Part shown: positions 1-6,249 of the stretch, piece after piece
Position numbering within the stretch: position 1 is the stretch's first letter
Layout of the letters: each line of letters starts with the position of its first letter
Notes under the pieces: generated by a model
What the model saw: the letters and a program-made list of their open reading frames with translations, nothing else
Told to the model about the DNA's origin: nothing
Databases searched by the model: none
Assembly: GCA_946886275.1 (NCBI GenBank)
Contig: CAMPIH010000130.1
Span: forward strand, 1 to 6,637
DNA: 6,637 nucleotides
Reading direction: 5' to 3'
Origin: an uncultured Sphingosinicella sp.
Lineage (GTDB): Bacteria; Pseudomonadota; Alphaproteobacteria; Sphingomonadales; Sphingomonadaceae
Translations under genes and position numbers: made by a program

Positions 1-812
1 CCGACGCCGATCGACTGGCCTTCGCCGACGACGATGTCCGCGCCCATCTCGCCCGGCGAAGAGATGGCTCCCAGCGCCACCGGCTCGGTCACCACGGCGA
101 CGAGAAGCGCCTTGCGGGCATGAGCCGCCTCGGCGAGCCGCGACAGATCGCCGATCCGTCCGAGAATGTCGGGATATTGGACGACGACGCACGACGTATC
201 GTCGTCGATCGCGGCGATGAGGTCGTCGGTGTCGGGATTCGCACCGAGCGTCGGCGGCCCGAATTCGAGCCGGTCGCCGGTGAACCGGGCCATCGTCTTG
301 GCCACCGAAACATAATGGGGGTGGAGCCCGGTCGACAGGATCGCCTTGCCGCGCCGGGTCACCCGCCGGGCCATGACGATCGCCTCCCAGCAGGCGGTCG
401 AGCCGTCATACATCGAGGCGTTGGCGACCTCGCAGCCGTAGAGCCGGGCGACCTGGGTCTGGAATTCGAACAGCATCTGCAGCGTGCCTTGGGCGATTTC
501 CGGCTGATAGGGCGTGTAGCTGGTCAGGAACTCGCCGCGCTGGATGATGTGATCGACGCTCGCCGGGACATGATGCCGATAGGCCCCGCAGCCGAGAAAG
601 AAGGGCACCTGCCCCGCCGCCATGTTGCGCGCGGCGAGCGAGGAGAGCTGCCGTTCGACGGAAAGCTCGCTGGCATGATCGGGAAGCCCGGCGATCGTGC
701 CGCCGAGCCGCGCCGCTTCCGGCACGTCGACGAACAGATCGTCGATCGAGGATGCACCGATCGCCGCCAGCATCTGCTGGCGATCATCGTCTGACAAAGG
801 CAAATAACGCAT
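1..812 (-). CDS. gcvPA: Glycine dehydrogenase (decarboxylating) subunit 1, GcvPA, 3'-truncated by window edge
   Basis: First half of the split P-protein of the glycine cleavage system. With GcvPB it decarboxylates glycine by PLP chemistry and passes the aminomethyl group to lipoyl-GcvH in the cytosol. The frame is open from an ATG at 812 to the left edge: 270 codons of about 450 usual. It begins [15 protein letters not shown]. Family landmarks are FLGCGAY near residues 73-78, [12 protein letters not shown] at 98-109, FEFQTQ at 115-120, [10 protein letters not shown] at 131-140, and GEGQSIG at the edge. The PLP-binding lysine is known to lie in the partner subunit, so its absence here is expected. 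A G-rich GGGGGAG stretch about 8 bases upstream serves as ribosome binding site. The gene starts 40 bases after the methyltransferase stop, with no terminator visible between them, so it is probably the last visible gene of the riboswitch-controlled operon. gcvPB is expected next, off the window. Confidence 0.95.
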   Translation of the reverse strand, partial: MRYLPLSDDDRQQMLAAIGASSIDDLFVDVPEAARLGGTIAGLPDHASELSVERQLSSLAARNMAAGQVPFFLGCGAYRHHVPASVDHIIQRGEFLTSYTPYQPEIAQGTLQMLFEFQTQVARLYGCEVANASMYDGSTACWEAIVMARRVTRRGKAILSTGLHPHYVSVAKTMARFTGDRLEFGPPTLGANPDTDDLIAAIDDDTSCVVVQYPDILGRIGDLSRLAEAAHARKALLVAVVTEPVALGAISSPGEMGADIVVGEGQSIGV

Positions 813-852
813 TGAACCACTCCCCCAACCCTCCCGCCTGGAAGGGCCGCTT

Positions 853-1635
853 CTAACCCGGCTTCCTCATCGAAAAGCGGAGCCGCACATAATCGGCGTA
901 ATATTGTCCGTCGTCATGGAGCAGATCGGGAACGAGACGGTCCTCCACCGCTCGAGCGAGCGCGTCACGCTCCCATGCCGGCACCATCGCCACATCGAGA
1001 AGCCCGGACCGGAACGTCTTCACCCAGCCCTGGATTCCCGTCGGCAAGGCGGTCGGCCGTTCGATCAGCTCCGCTTGGACGTCGGTGAAGCCGGCGACGC
1101 AATAGAGCCGCGCGAACTCCGCCGGCTCCGGATACCAGTGCGGGTCGCTCTCCGGCACTTCATAACCGCGAAGCTGGAGCTCATCGCGAAGCGCCGAGCG
1201 GATCACTTCGAGGTTCCCGGCCCCGCCCATCTCGCCGACGAAACGGCCGCCTTCCTTCAGCGATGCGAAGATGCCGCTGGCCACCGCGTCGGGATCGAGC
1301 ATCCAGTGAAGTGCGGCGTTGGAGAAGACCGCGTCGAACTGGCCGAACCGCTCGGCCTGGGCGGGAAGGTCCAGCAATTCCGCGTCGGCGAGGAAGACGT
1401 CGATTCCTCGGGCGCGCGCCGCCTCGACCATCTCCTCCGAGGAATCGAGGCCGATGACCCGGGCCCCCGCTTCGGCGATCCTCGCGGTGAGCGCGCCGTC
1501 GCCGCAGCCGACATCGAGGATCAGTTCGCCGGGCTGCGGATCGAGCAGCCGGAGCGCCGCTTCGCCGAGTTCCGGCACGAAGGCCGCATTTTGCGCATAA
1601 TCGGTCGAAGACCAGCTCGACGCCGCGTTCACCAT
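853..1635 (-). CDS. Class I SAM-dependent methyltransferase, trans-aconitate methyltransferase-like
   Basis: Predicted soluble methyltransferase of 260 residues. The Rossmann-fold SAM site is clear: motif I DVGCGDG at residues 41-47, the acidic residue of the second strand D64 in VIGLDSS, an adenine-contacting D84 region, and motif [14 protein letters not shown] at 100-111. The fold, the NAALHW motif and a C-terminal part with GWVKTFR and [13 protein letters not shown] recall the Tam (trans-aconitate 2-methyltransferase) family, but the substrate cannot be read from sequence. I chose the ATG at 1635 because GAGGA lies 9 bases upstream and the homology-like region starts just after it. An in-frame TTG at 1671 would add 12 residues but has no clear ribosome binding site. 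The gene lies between gcvH (111 bases upstream) and gcvPA (40 bases downstream), all on one strand, so it is probably cotranscribed. It is not a glycine cleavage component. A generic methyltransferase call is safe; Tam activity is only a possibility. Confidence 0.9.
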   Translation of the reverse strand: MVNAASSWSSTDYAQNAAFVPELGEAALRLLDPQPGELILDVGCGDGALTARIAEAGARVIGLDSSEEMVEAARARGIDVFLADAELLDLPAQAERFGQFDAVFSNAALHWMLDPDAVASGIFASLKEGGRFVGEMGGAGNLEVIRSALRDELQLRGYEVPESDPHWYPEPAEFARLYCVAGFTDVQAELIERPTALPTGIQGWVKTFRSGLLDVAMVPAWERDALARAVEDRLVPDLLHDDGQYYADYVRLRFSMRKPG

Positions 1636-1746
1636 GGGGACGATTCCTCGTGAAAGGCCATGATGTCGCAACCCACGAGCGGGCCGCCGGCTCCTTGGAA
1701 CGGCGTCGCAACTAACCTGGATAAGGCGGTTCGCCGAATCACGCCG

Positions 1747-2118
1747 TCAAAGGCTCGCGATATGCTCTTTGTACTGATCGGCGTTCATCAGATCGTTGAG
1801 CTCCTGATTGTCCGCCAGCCGGATCCTGAAGAACCAGCCTTCGCCTTCCGGATCGGTATTGACGAGTGCGGGATCGTCGACGAGCGCCTGATTGCCCTCG
1901 GTCACCTCGCCGCCGACCGGCGAATAGACGTCCGAGGCCGCCTTGACCGATTCGACGACCGCGGCCTCGCCGCCGCGGCTCACCTCGCGGCCGGCCTCCG
2001 GCACCTCGACGAAGACGACGTCGCCGAGCTGTCCCTGAGCGAAATCGGTGATCCCGACGGTGGCGACGTCGCCGTCGACCCGGACCCACTCATGCTCCTT
2101 CGTATAATAGACGGTCAT
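1747..2118 (-). CDS. gcvH: Glycine cleavage system H protein
   Basis: Lipoyl carrier of the glycine cleavage system, which shuttles the aminomethyl group from the P-protein to GcvT and is reoxidised by lipoamide dehydrogenase. The 123-residue length is typical. It starts [11 protein letters not shown], and the EHEWV motif at residues 8-12 is the usual N-terminal signature. The lipoylated lysine is K59 in the ESVKAASD motif (56-63), followed by the conserved YSPVGGEV turn and a C-terminal GWFFRIRL segment. The ATG overlaps the TGA of gcvT in an ATGA arrangement, pointing to translational coupling, and fixes the start. The gene reads complete and intact. The 111 bases between its TGA and the methyltransferase ATG hold no convincing terminator, only a 4-base-pair GGCG/CGCC hairpin and an 8-base direct repeat (gtcgcaac at 1665-1672 and 1705-1712). 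Confidence 0.97.
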   Translation of the reverse strand: MTVYYTKEHEWVRVDGDVATVGITDFAQGQLGDVVFVEVPEAGREVSRGGEAAVVESVKAASDVYSPVGGEVTEGNQALVDDPALVNTDPEGEGWFFRIRLADNQELNDLMNADQYKEHIASL

Positions 2119-3227
2119 TTTGACGCTCCCTTGCGAACATAGCGGTGCGGGACGAACGGCATCGGCACGATCTTCCCGGTGAAGAGCTTGCCCCGCTGGG
2201 CGATCGAGACCTGGCCGCCTTCGGCCGCTGACCCGCCCGGCACATAGGCCATGGCGATCGGCACCTCGAGCGTCGGCGAGAAGCCGCCGCTCGTGACCTT
2301 GCCGACCTCGTCGCCGTCGTCATCGACGATGATGGCGCCCTCGCGAACCGGCTGGCGCCCGTCGACGGCGAGCCCGACTCGCTTGCGGATCGGCCCGTCC
2401 TCCAATTCCTTCGCGATCCGGTGCCAGCCGGGGAAACCGCCCTCCTCGCGCCGCCGCTTCGACAAGGCGAAGACGAGATCGGCCTCAACCGGCGTCGTCG
2501 TCAGATCGAGGTCGTGGCCATAGAGCGGCAGCCCGGCCTCGAGACGGAGCGAATCGCGCGCGCCCAGGCCGATCGGCTTCACTTCGGGCTGATCGATCAA
2601 CAGGCCGGCGATCCGCTCCACCTGCGCTGAAGGCACCGAAATCTCGAACCCGTCCTCTCCGGTATAGCCGGAGCGGCTGATCCATGCCCTGGTGCCGTCG
2701 ATGGTGAAGGCGCCGCCGACCATGAAGGTGAGATCGGCCACTTCCGGAACCAGCCGGGCGAGGGCGTCGATCGCTTTGGGACCCTGCAAGGCCAGAAGGG
2801 CCTGCTCCTTCAGATGATCGAGGACGGCGCCCTTCGGCAGCCTTTCCTCCAGATGCGCGATGTCGCCCTGCTTGGTGGCGCCGTTGACGACGATGTAGAA
2901 ATGATCGCCGCGCCGGGTGACCATGAGATCGTCGATGATCCCGCCATCGTCGCTGAGCAGAAGCGAATATTTGGGCCGGCCCTCCTTGAGGAGGCCGAAA
3001 TCGGTCGGGAGAAGCGATTCGAGCCCCCGCTCCGCCTCGCTTCCGGCGACGATCAGCTGTCCCATGTGGGAGACGTCGAACAGGCCCGCGCTGTCGCGGG
3101 TCCAGCGATGCTCGGCGATGATTCCCTCATATTGGATCGGCATCGCATAGCCGGCGAAGGAGACCATGCGAGCACCGAGGCGACGATGCCAGCTGTCGAG
3201 GGGAAGCGTCTGTTCGGCGTCACTCAT
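2115..3227 (-). CDS. gcvT: Glycine cleavage system T protein (aminomethyltransferase)
   Basis: Takes the aminomethyl group from lipoyl-GcvH and, with tetrahydrofolate, gives 5,10-methylene-tetrahydrofolate and ammonia. The 370-residue length is typical. The N-terminal folate-binding domain shows [10 protein letters not shown] (24-33), [10 protein letters not shown] (48-57) and DDLMV (99-103), whose second aspartate (D100) matches the catalytic aspartate of characterised T-proteins. Then follow [10 protein letters not shown] (113-122), [19 protein letters not shown] and [20 protein letters not shown]. The C-terminal barrel domain includes [15 protein letters not shown]. The start at 3227 ([11 protein letters not shown]) is preferred because GGAG sits 6 bases before it and it gives the family length. 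An in-frame TTG at 3260 would overlap the regulatory leader. It is the first gene of the operon, behind a tandem glycine riboswitch, and its TGA overlaps the gcvH ATG. Confidence 0.97.
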   Translation of the reverse strand: MSDAEQTLPLDSWHRRLGARMVSFAGYAMPIQYEGIIAEHRWTRDSAGLFDVSHMGQLIVAGSEAERGLESLLPTDFGLLKEGRPKYSLLLSDDGGIIDDLMVTRRGDHFYIVVNGATKQGDIAHLEERLPKGAVLDHLKEQALLALQGPKAIDALARLVPEVADLTFMVGGAFTIDGTRAWISRSGYTGEDGFEISVPSAQVERIAGLLIDQPEVKPIGLGARDSLRLEAGLPLYGHDLDLTTTPVEADLVFALSKRRREEGGFPGWHRIAKELEDGPIRKRVGLAVDGRQPVREGAIIVDDDGDEVGKVTSGGFSPTLEVPIAMAYVPGGSAAEGGQVSIAQRGKLFTGKIVPMPFVPHRYVRKGASK

Positions 3228-3285
3228 GGCCAGCTCCGGTATGCATCGGGCCGGCCGCAAGCGACCGGACGAAATCCAATGCCCC
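3228..3285 (-). promoter_or_regulatory. Probable expression platform and ribosome binding site of gcvT
   Basis: This 58-base stretch links the second aptamer to the gcvT ATG. The RNA strand can form a compact stem of about 7 pairs closing a CUUG loop (ccggccgc at 3251-3258 against gcgaccgg at 3261-3268, plus-strand lettering). The same 5' arm contains UCCGGU (3269-3264), which is perfectly complementary to ACCGGA (3240-3235), and that segment overlaps the GGAG Shine-Dalgarno at 3237-3234. The two pairings exclude each other, so one state could hide the ribosome binding site and the other expose it. No U-run follows the hairpin, which argues against a terminator-type switch. The pairings are seen in the sequence; their regulatory use is inference. 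Confidence 0.5.
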
Positions 3286-3495
3286 CTCTGTCACTGAACC
3301 TGAGAGCTTTCCCCTTCATCGCCGAAACGAAGAACGGTTACCCCTTCGGTGGCACCTTGCCGCTGTGCCGGCAAAGCGCGCTTTCCAGAGCGTCCGAGCG
3401 AAGGCGCGGTCCTTCTGCCTGAGAGATTCCGGGGCGGTTGCTCCTTCGGCGGCGGCGTCCCCGGCCTGAACCGGAACCGCCACGCTCTCCCGCGC
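3286..3495 (-). promoter_or_regulatory. Tandem (two-aptamer) glycine riboswitch
   Basis: Two adjacent glycine aptamers precede gcvT. Aptamer 1 (3495-3404) has P1 GCGCG/CGCGC (3495-3491 with 3408-3404), a GAGAG/CUCUC P2, the conserved GCCGAAGGAGCAA core and the 3' signature CUCUCAGGCAGAAGGACC. A 13-base linker (3403-3391) follows. Aptamer 2 (3390-3286) has P1 CUCUG/CAGAG (3390-3386 with 3290-3286), CCGAAGGGGUAAC and CUCUCAGGUUCAGUGACAGAG. These are the hallmark sequences of the gcvT RNA motif. Riboswitches of this class upstream of gcv genes generally turn expression on with glycine, which fits a catabolic operon. The likely promoter lies in 3500-3588: there is a TTGACT-like -35 at 3542-3537, but no good -10, so I do not call it. 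P2 of aptamer 2 contains one A-C mismatch. Confidence 0.96.
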
Positions 3496-3588
3496 GTCCA
3501 TTGGACGGCGCTCGCTGTGGACAGTCGGGGTTCGCGAGTCAACGACTTAGATGGAGCCTACTACACCGCGGACAGCGGCCCTGCGGAA

Positions 3589-4383
3589 TCAGCTCCGGCC
3601 CGTCATCAACGGCCCCTCGGGCGGCGGCGCGAAGTCGAGCGGCGCCACCGTCGCGCCCGGCGTTCCTTCGGTCACTGCCTGATAGATGGAAAGGCCGACC
3701 GAGCTGTAGGTCAGGAGCTCGATGAGGAGGAAGGCGGCGATCGTCGCCCCGATCCCCCAGACCCAGGCCGGGTGGACATGACCGGTGCGCCGGGAATCGC
3801 TCCAGGCGCCGACGATCGGAAAGAGCATCGCCACGGCGAACGCGATTTCCCAGGCGACCGGCTGGAGCAGCGGCAAGGGAAGCAGCCGGCCGAAGGCGGG
3901 CGCGAGCAGGATCGACATTCCGCAAAAGTGAAGGCGCCGGTGCCACTCGGTTCGGCGGCGAAGAAGGATGGCGGCGACGGTGAGCCCGGCGAAGGCGGCG
4001 ACGCTGAGCGGATCGAAGATCAGGAAATGGAGCGGCCGAAAGAAGAAGGGCACGGTCCCGTTCTGGACCATTGCGGCCGTCACGACGAAGCCTGAGACGA
4101 CCAGCGGCACGAGCCAGACAGCCGCCGTCCAGCCGAGCCATTTATGAAGAGTCATTCGCCCGGTGGCGACGAAGACGTTCTGAAGCAGATAGATTCCCAC
4201 CCAGCCCATGAACAGGATGGCGTGGGCATGGACCCGCAAGGGAGAGGCGAAGGTCGATCGCCCCATCGCCAGCTGGAAGGAGAAGCCGGCGACGATGACG
4301 ATGGTCATGAGGATCGCGGCGCGAAGGAAGAAACGTTCGTCCCCGCCGGCGGTAGAAATCGGCTGTTGAGCGATAGTGGCCAT
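3589..4383 (-). CDS. Integral membrane protein with about seven transmembrane helices, function unknown
   Basis: A 264-residue hydrophobic protein, predicted to lie in the inner membrane. Hydrophobic helices fall near residues 20-40, 52-73, 84-105, 120-141, 153-172, 176-194 and 207-227. Charged histidine-bearing junctions are notable: VHAHAILF (51-58), GRMTLHKWLGW (75-85), RPLHF (116-120) and EWHRRLHFCGM (146-156). This pattern of an HxH at a helix start and a later LHxxLGW recalls a widespread uncharacterised bacterial membrane family, but I cannot name it with confidence. Clustered histidines could bind a metal or haem; that is speculation. The start at the ATG of 4383 (MATIAQQP) is chosen over an upstream extension with an arginine- and cysteine-containing, non-membrane-like N-terminus; its ribosome binding site is weak (GGGG about 9-13 bases upstream). 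The C-terminus is a short proline-rich tail. No functional link to the gcv operon downstream is evident. Confidence 0.8.
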   Translation of the reverse strand: MATIAQQPISTAGGDERFFLRAAILMTIVIVAGFSFQLAMGRSTFASPLRVHAHAILFMGWVGIYLLQNVFVATGRMTLHKWLGWTAAVWLVPLVVSGFVVTAAMVQNGTVPFFFRPLHFLIFDPLSVAAFAGLTVAAILLRRRTEWHRRLHFCGMSILLAPAFGRLLPLPLLQPVAWEIAFAVAMLFPIVGAWSDSRRTGHVHPAWVWGIGATIAAFLLIELLTYSSVGLSIYQAVTEGTPGATVAPLDFAPPPEGPLMTGRS

Positions 4384-4482
4384 TTCAGCTGCCCCCGAAT
4401 GCCGAGCGCAGTTTACGCGCGCGCGCACCGGAGTTCAACTGAGACCGGAGGCTCGATCCGGACGGCGGTCCGCGTCAGCTAG

Positions 4483-4520
4483 CGCCAACTCGCTGGCGGT
4501 GACCGCCTCAGCGAGTGGCG
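4483..4520 (-). terminator. Strong hairpin over the 3' end of the lipoprotein gene, possible terminator or mRNA end
   Basis: A 38-base imperfect inverted repeat spans the lipoprotein stop codon. Reading outward to inward, the arms pair cgcc (4483-4486) with ggcg (4517-4520), then actcgct (4488-4494) with agcgagt (4510-4516), then ggcgg (4495-4499) with ccgcc (4503-4507). One-base and two-base bulges interrupt the stem and the loop is 3 bases: about 16 GC-rich pairs. Because it is nearly symmetrical, it would form in RNA from either strand. No U-tract follows on the minus strand, so it is not a textbook intrinsic terminator. It could still end or stabilise the lipoprotein transcript and separate it from the membrane protein gene. 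Confidence 0.45.
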
Positions 4521-5152
4521 TTGTAGCGGAGCTGATCGGCGGTGAGGTCGAAGCCGATCAGAAGCTCGAACCGGGCCCGCTCGACCGCCGCCCGGACCGC
4601 CGGGTCGGCCATCGGATCGAGCGCCGCGTCGGCATCGCCCGGACGCCGGTTGCGGGTGATCTGGCGGCGGATGTCCTCGGGCAGGGTCGCCGCCGAGCGG
4701 AGAACCTGCGAGGTGGCGGCGCCGGTCGTCGAGGCGCGGAGCTGGCCGTCCTCGAAATGAAGGCCGACATTGGCGACCCTCTTGGCGACGATATTGCCGT
4801 TCCCCTGAAGGACGGTGGCGAAATAGGGCAGAACCACGTCGCGGGCGCCGCGCGAATCCCGGCGCTGGGCCTGGACCTCGAAGGTCGCGTTGGTGACGAT
4901 ATGCTCGCCGCTCTCGTCGCAGGTGCTTCGGACGTTGGTGATGAGGGCGACGACGTCGATCGCGTTGGCGTCCCGGCTGGTCGGCGGATTGAACAGGGTG
5001 ACGTCGCCGGCCGGCGCGACCACCGCGACCGGAGGACAGGCGGTGTAGGTCGTCAGGATGCCGGTCTGCTGGATGTCGCCTTCGCGAGCGCAGCCGGCGA
5101 GGGCGAGGGAAAGCAAGGCGACCGCAGCCGCAGGGATTTTGAACAGGCGCAA
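4508..5152 (-). CDS. Small lipoprotein of unknown function
   Basis: A 214-residue protein with a clear lipoprotein signal peptide: MRLFK, a hydrophobic stretch (residues 6-19) and the lipobox LAGC, with C21 the expected lipidated cysteine. The mature protein should be anchored in the envelope facing the periplasm. The mature part starts with a region rich in small and polar residues, contains two further cysteines (C39 and C78) that could form a disulfide, and ends with a charged, helical-looking segment (VRAAVERARFELLIGFDL). I do not recognise a family. The start is a TTG at 5152: GAGGA lies 7 bases upstream, the codon sits just before the signal peptide, and no other start codon lies between it and an upstream in-frame TAG. 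It is divergent from ispH and 124 bases ahead of the membrane protein gene, with the hairpin at its end suggesting a separate transcript. Confidence 0.85.
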   Translation of the reverse strand: MRLFKIPAAAVALLSLALAGCAREGDIQQTGILTTYTACPPVAVVAPAGDVTLFNPPTSRDANAIDVVALITNVRSTCDESGEHIVTNATFEVQAQRRDSRGARDVVLPYFATVLQGNGNIVAKRVANVGLHFEDGQLRASTTGAATSQVLRSAATLPEDIRRQITRNRRPGDADAALDPMADPAVRAAVERARFELLIGFDLTADQLRYNATR

Positions 5153-5298
5153 ATCGGGATCCTCGAACTGTGCTGACGACTACCTATATGCCTCCCCTAA
5201 GGCAGGCGCGGGATCATAGGAAGCGGGTTTCGCGCAGGCAAGAAGAGCGGCCTCGTCCGGTGGACGGAGCGGCGGGTTCGGCATAAGGGCTTCACGAA
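5153..5298. promoter_or_regulatory. Divergent intergenic region between the lipoprotein gene and ispH
   Basis: These 146 bases separate two genes transcribed away from each other, so promoters for both are expected here. I cannot pick a convincing -35/-10 pair for either direction. Visible details are an AT-richer patch (ctatatgcc around 5183-5192), a small inverted repeat tgcct/aggca at about 5190-5205, the GAGGA ribosome binding site of the lipoprotein gene on the minus strand near 5160-5164, and an AAGGG about 9 bases before the ispH ATG. The promoter role is inferred from gene layout. Confidence 0.5.
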
Positions 5299-6249
5299 AT
5301 GGCCATCGGCAAGCCTCCCCTCACCCTGTTGATCGCAGCGCCGCGCGGCTTCTGCGCCGGAGTCGATCGCGCCATTCGGATCGTCGAGCTGGCGCTCGAG
5401 CGCTACGGCGCGCCGGTCTATGTCCGGCACGAGATCGTCCACAACAAATATGTCGTCGACAGCCTCAAGGCGAAGGGCGCGGTGTTCGTCCCCGAGCTCG
5501 ATCAGGTCCCGGACGGGGTGCCGGTGGTCTTCTCCGCCCACGGCGTTCCCAAGGCGGTGCCGGCGAAGGCGGCGGAGCGGGGCCTCAATTATCTCGACGC
5601 CACCTGTCCGCTCGTTTCCAAGGTCCACCGCCAGGCCGAGCGGCTGATCGAGCACGGCCGGCACATCCTCTTCGTCGGCCATGCCGGCCATCCCGAGGTG
5701 ATCGGGACGTTCGGACAGGTGCCCGAAGGCCGGATGACCCTGATCGAGACCGCGGCCGAGGCCGAGCAGGTCGAGCCCGGCGATCCCGATCAGCTCGCCT
5801 TCCTGACCCAGACGACCCTGTCCGTCGACGATACGGCCGAGATCGTCGCCATCCTGAAACGGCGCTTTCCCGCCATCCAGGGCCCGCGCGGCGAGGACAT
5901 CTGCTACGCGACGTCCAACCGGCAGGCGGCGGTCAAGTCGATCGCCGGCCGCTGCGACGCGTTGTTCGTCATCGGCTCGCCGAACAGCTCCAACTCGCTC
6001 CGGCTGGTCGAGGTGGCGGAGCGCGAGGGAACCCCGGCCCGGCTCATCGGCCGTGGCGCCGAGGTGGATTTCGACTGGCTCGCCGGCGTCAGGACGCTCG
6101 GAATCACCGCCGGCGCCTCGGCGCCCGAATTGCTCGTCCGCGAAGTCGTCGACCAGCTCGCCGAACGGTTCGACGTGACCGAGGAGCCCGTCGAGGGCGT
6201 CGAGGAGCGGATGGTGTTCAAGCTCCCGGCGGGCCTCCAGGCGGCGTGA
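5299..6249 (+). CDS. ispH: 4-hydroxy-3-methylbut-2-enyl diphosphate reductase (IspH)
   Basis: Last enzyme of the MEP isoprenoid pathway. This iron-sulfur protein reductively dehydroxylates HMBPP to IPP and DMAPP in the cytosol. The 316-residue length is normal. The three cluster-binding cysteines are C19 ([12 protein letters not shown]), C103 ([11 protein letters not shown]) and C202 ([10 protein letters not shown]). Substrate-pocket residues are also present: H48 (EIVHNKYVV), H81 (SAHGVP), H131 and the proton-relay glutamate E133 ([11 protein letters not shown], 127-137), TQTTLS (170-175), and the [10 protein letters not shown] diphosphate-binding loop. The start at 5299 ([11 protein letters not shown]) is placed a few residues before the first strand and has AAGGG about 9 bases upstream. 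Its TGA overlaps the GTG start of rnhA by 4 bases, so the two are an operon and probably translationally coupled. The gene appears intact. Confidence 0.98.
   Translation: MAIGKPPLTLLIAAPRGFCAGVDRAIRIVELALERYGAPVYVRHEIVHNKYVVDSLKAKGAVFVPELDQVPDGVPVVFSAHGVPKAVPAKAAERGLNYLDATCPLVSKVHRQAERLIEHGRHILFVGHAGHPEVIGTFGQVPEGRMTLIETAAEAEQVEPGDPDQLAFLTQTTLSVDDTAEIVAILKRRFPAIQGPRGEDICYATSNRQAAVKSIAGRCDALFVIGSPNSSNSLRLVEVAEREGTPARLIGRGAEVDFDWLAGVRTLGITAGASAPELLVREVVDQLAERFDVTEEPVEGVEERMVFKLPAGLQAA

Noticed and set aside
120..794. Long open frame on the plus strand opposite gcvPA
   Set aside because: It lies fully antisense to an unmistakable gcvPA, is rich in R, G, D and E as expected of GC-rich shadow frames, and matches no domain I know.
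904..1653. Open frame of about 249 codons antisense to the methyltransferase
   Set aside because: The opposite strand carries clear SAM-binding motifs; this frame has only the low-complexity composition of a shadow.
1665..1712. Direct repeat gtcgcaac twice, 40 bases apart, between gcvH and the methyltransferase gene
   Set aside because: Eight bases is short, and no inverted repeats or mobile element remains lie nearby, so an insertion scar or operator cannot be argued.
3514..3542. TTGACT-like -35 box upstream of the riboswitch
   Set aside because: No acceptable -10 hexamer is found 16-18 bases downstream, so a promoter call would be a guess.
2814..4095. Plus-strand open frames (2814-3422 and 3349-4095) running across gcvT, the riboswitch and the membrane protein gene
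   Set aside because: They run through a conserved structured RNA and two coding regions on the other strand, and show no recognisable domain or ribosome binding site.
4415..4428. Alternating purine-pyrimidine run acgcgcgcgcgcac, a possible Z-DNA tract
   Set aside because: It is only 14 bases in a GC-rich genome and can arise by chance; no other signal supports a role.
4376..5176. Plus-strand open frame opposite the lipoprotein gene
   Set aside because: The minus strand has a ribosome binding site, signal peptide and lipobox; the plus frame is a composition-driven shadow.
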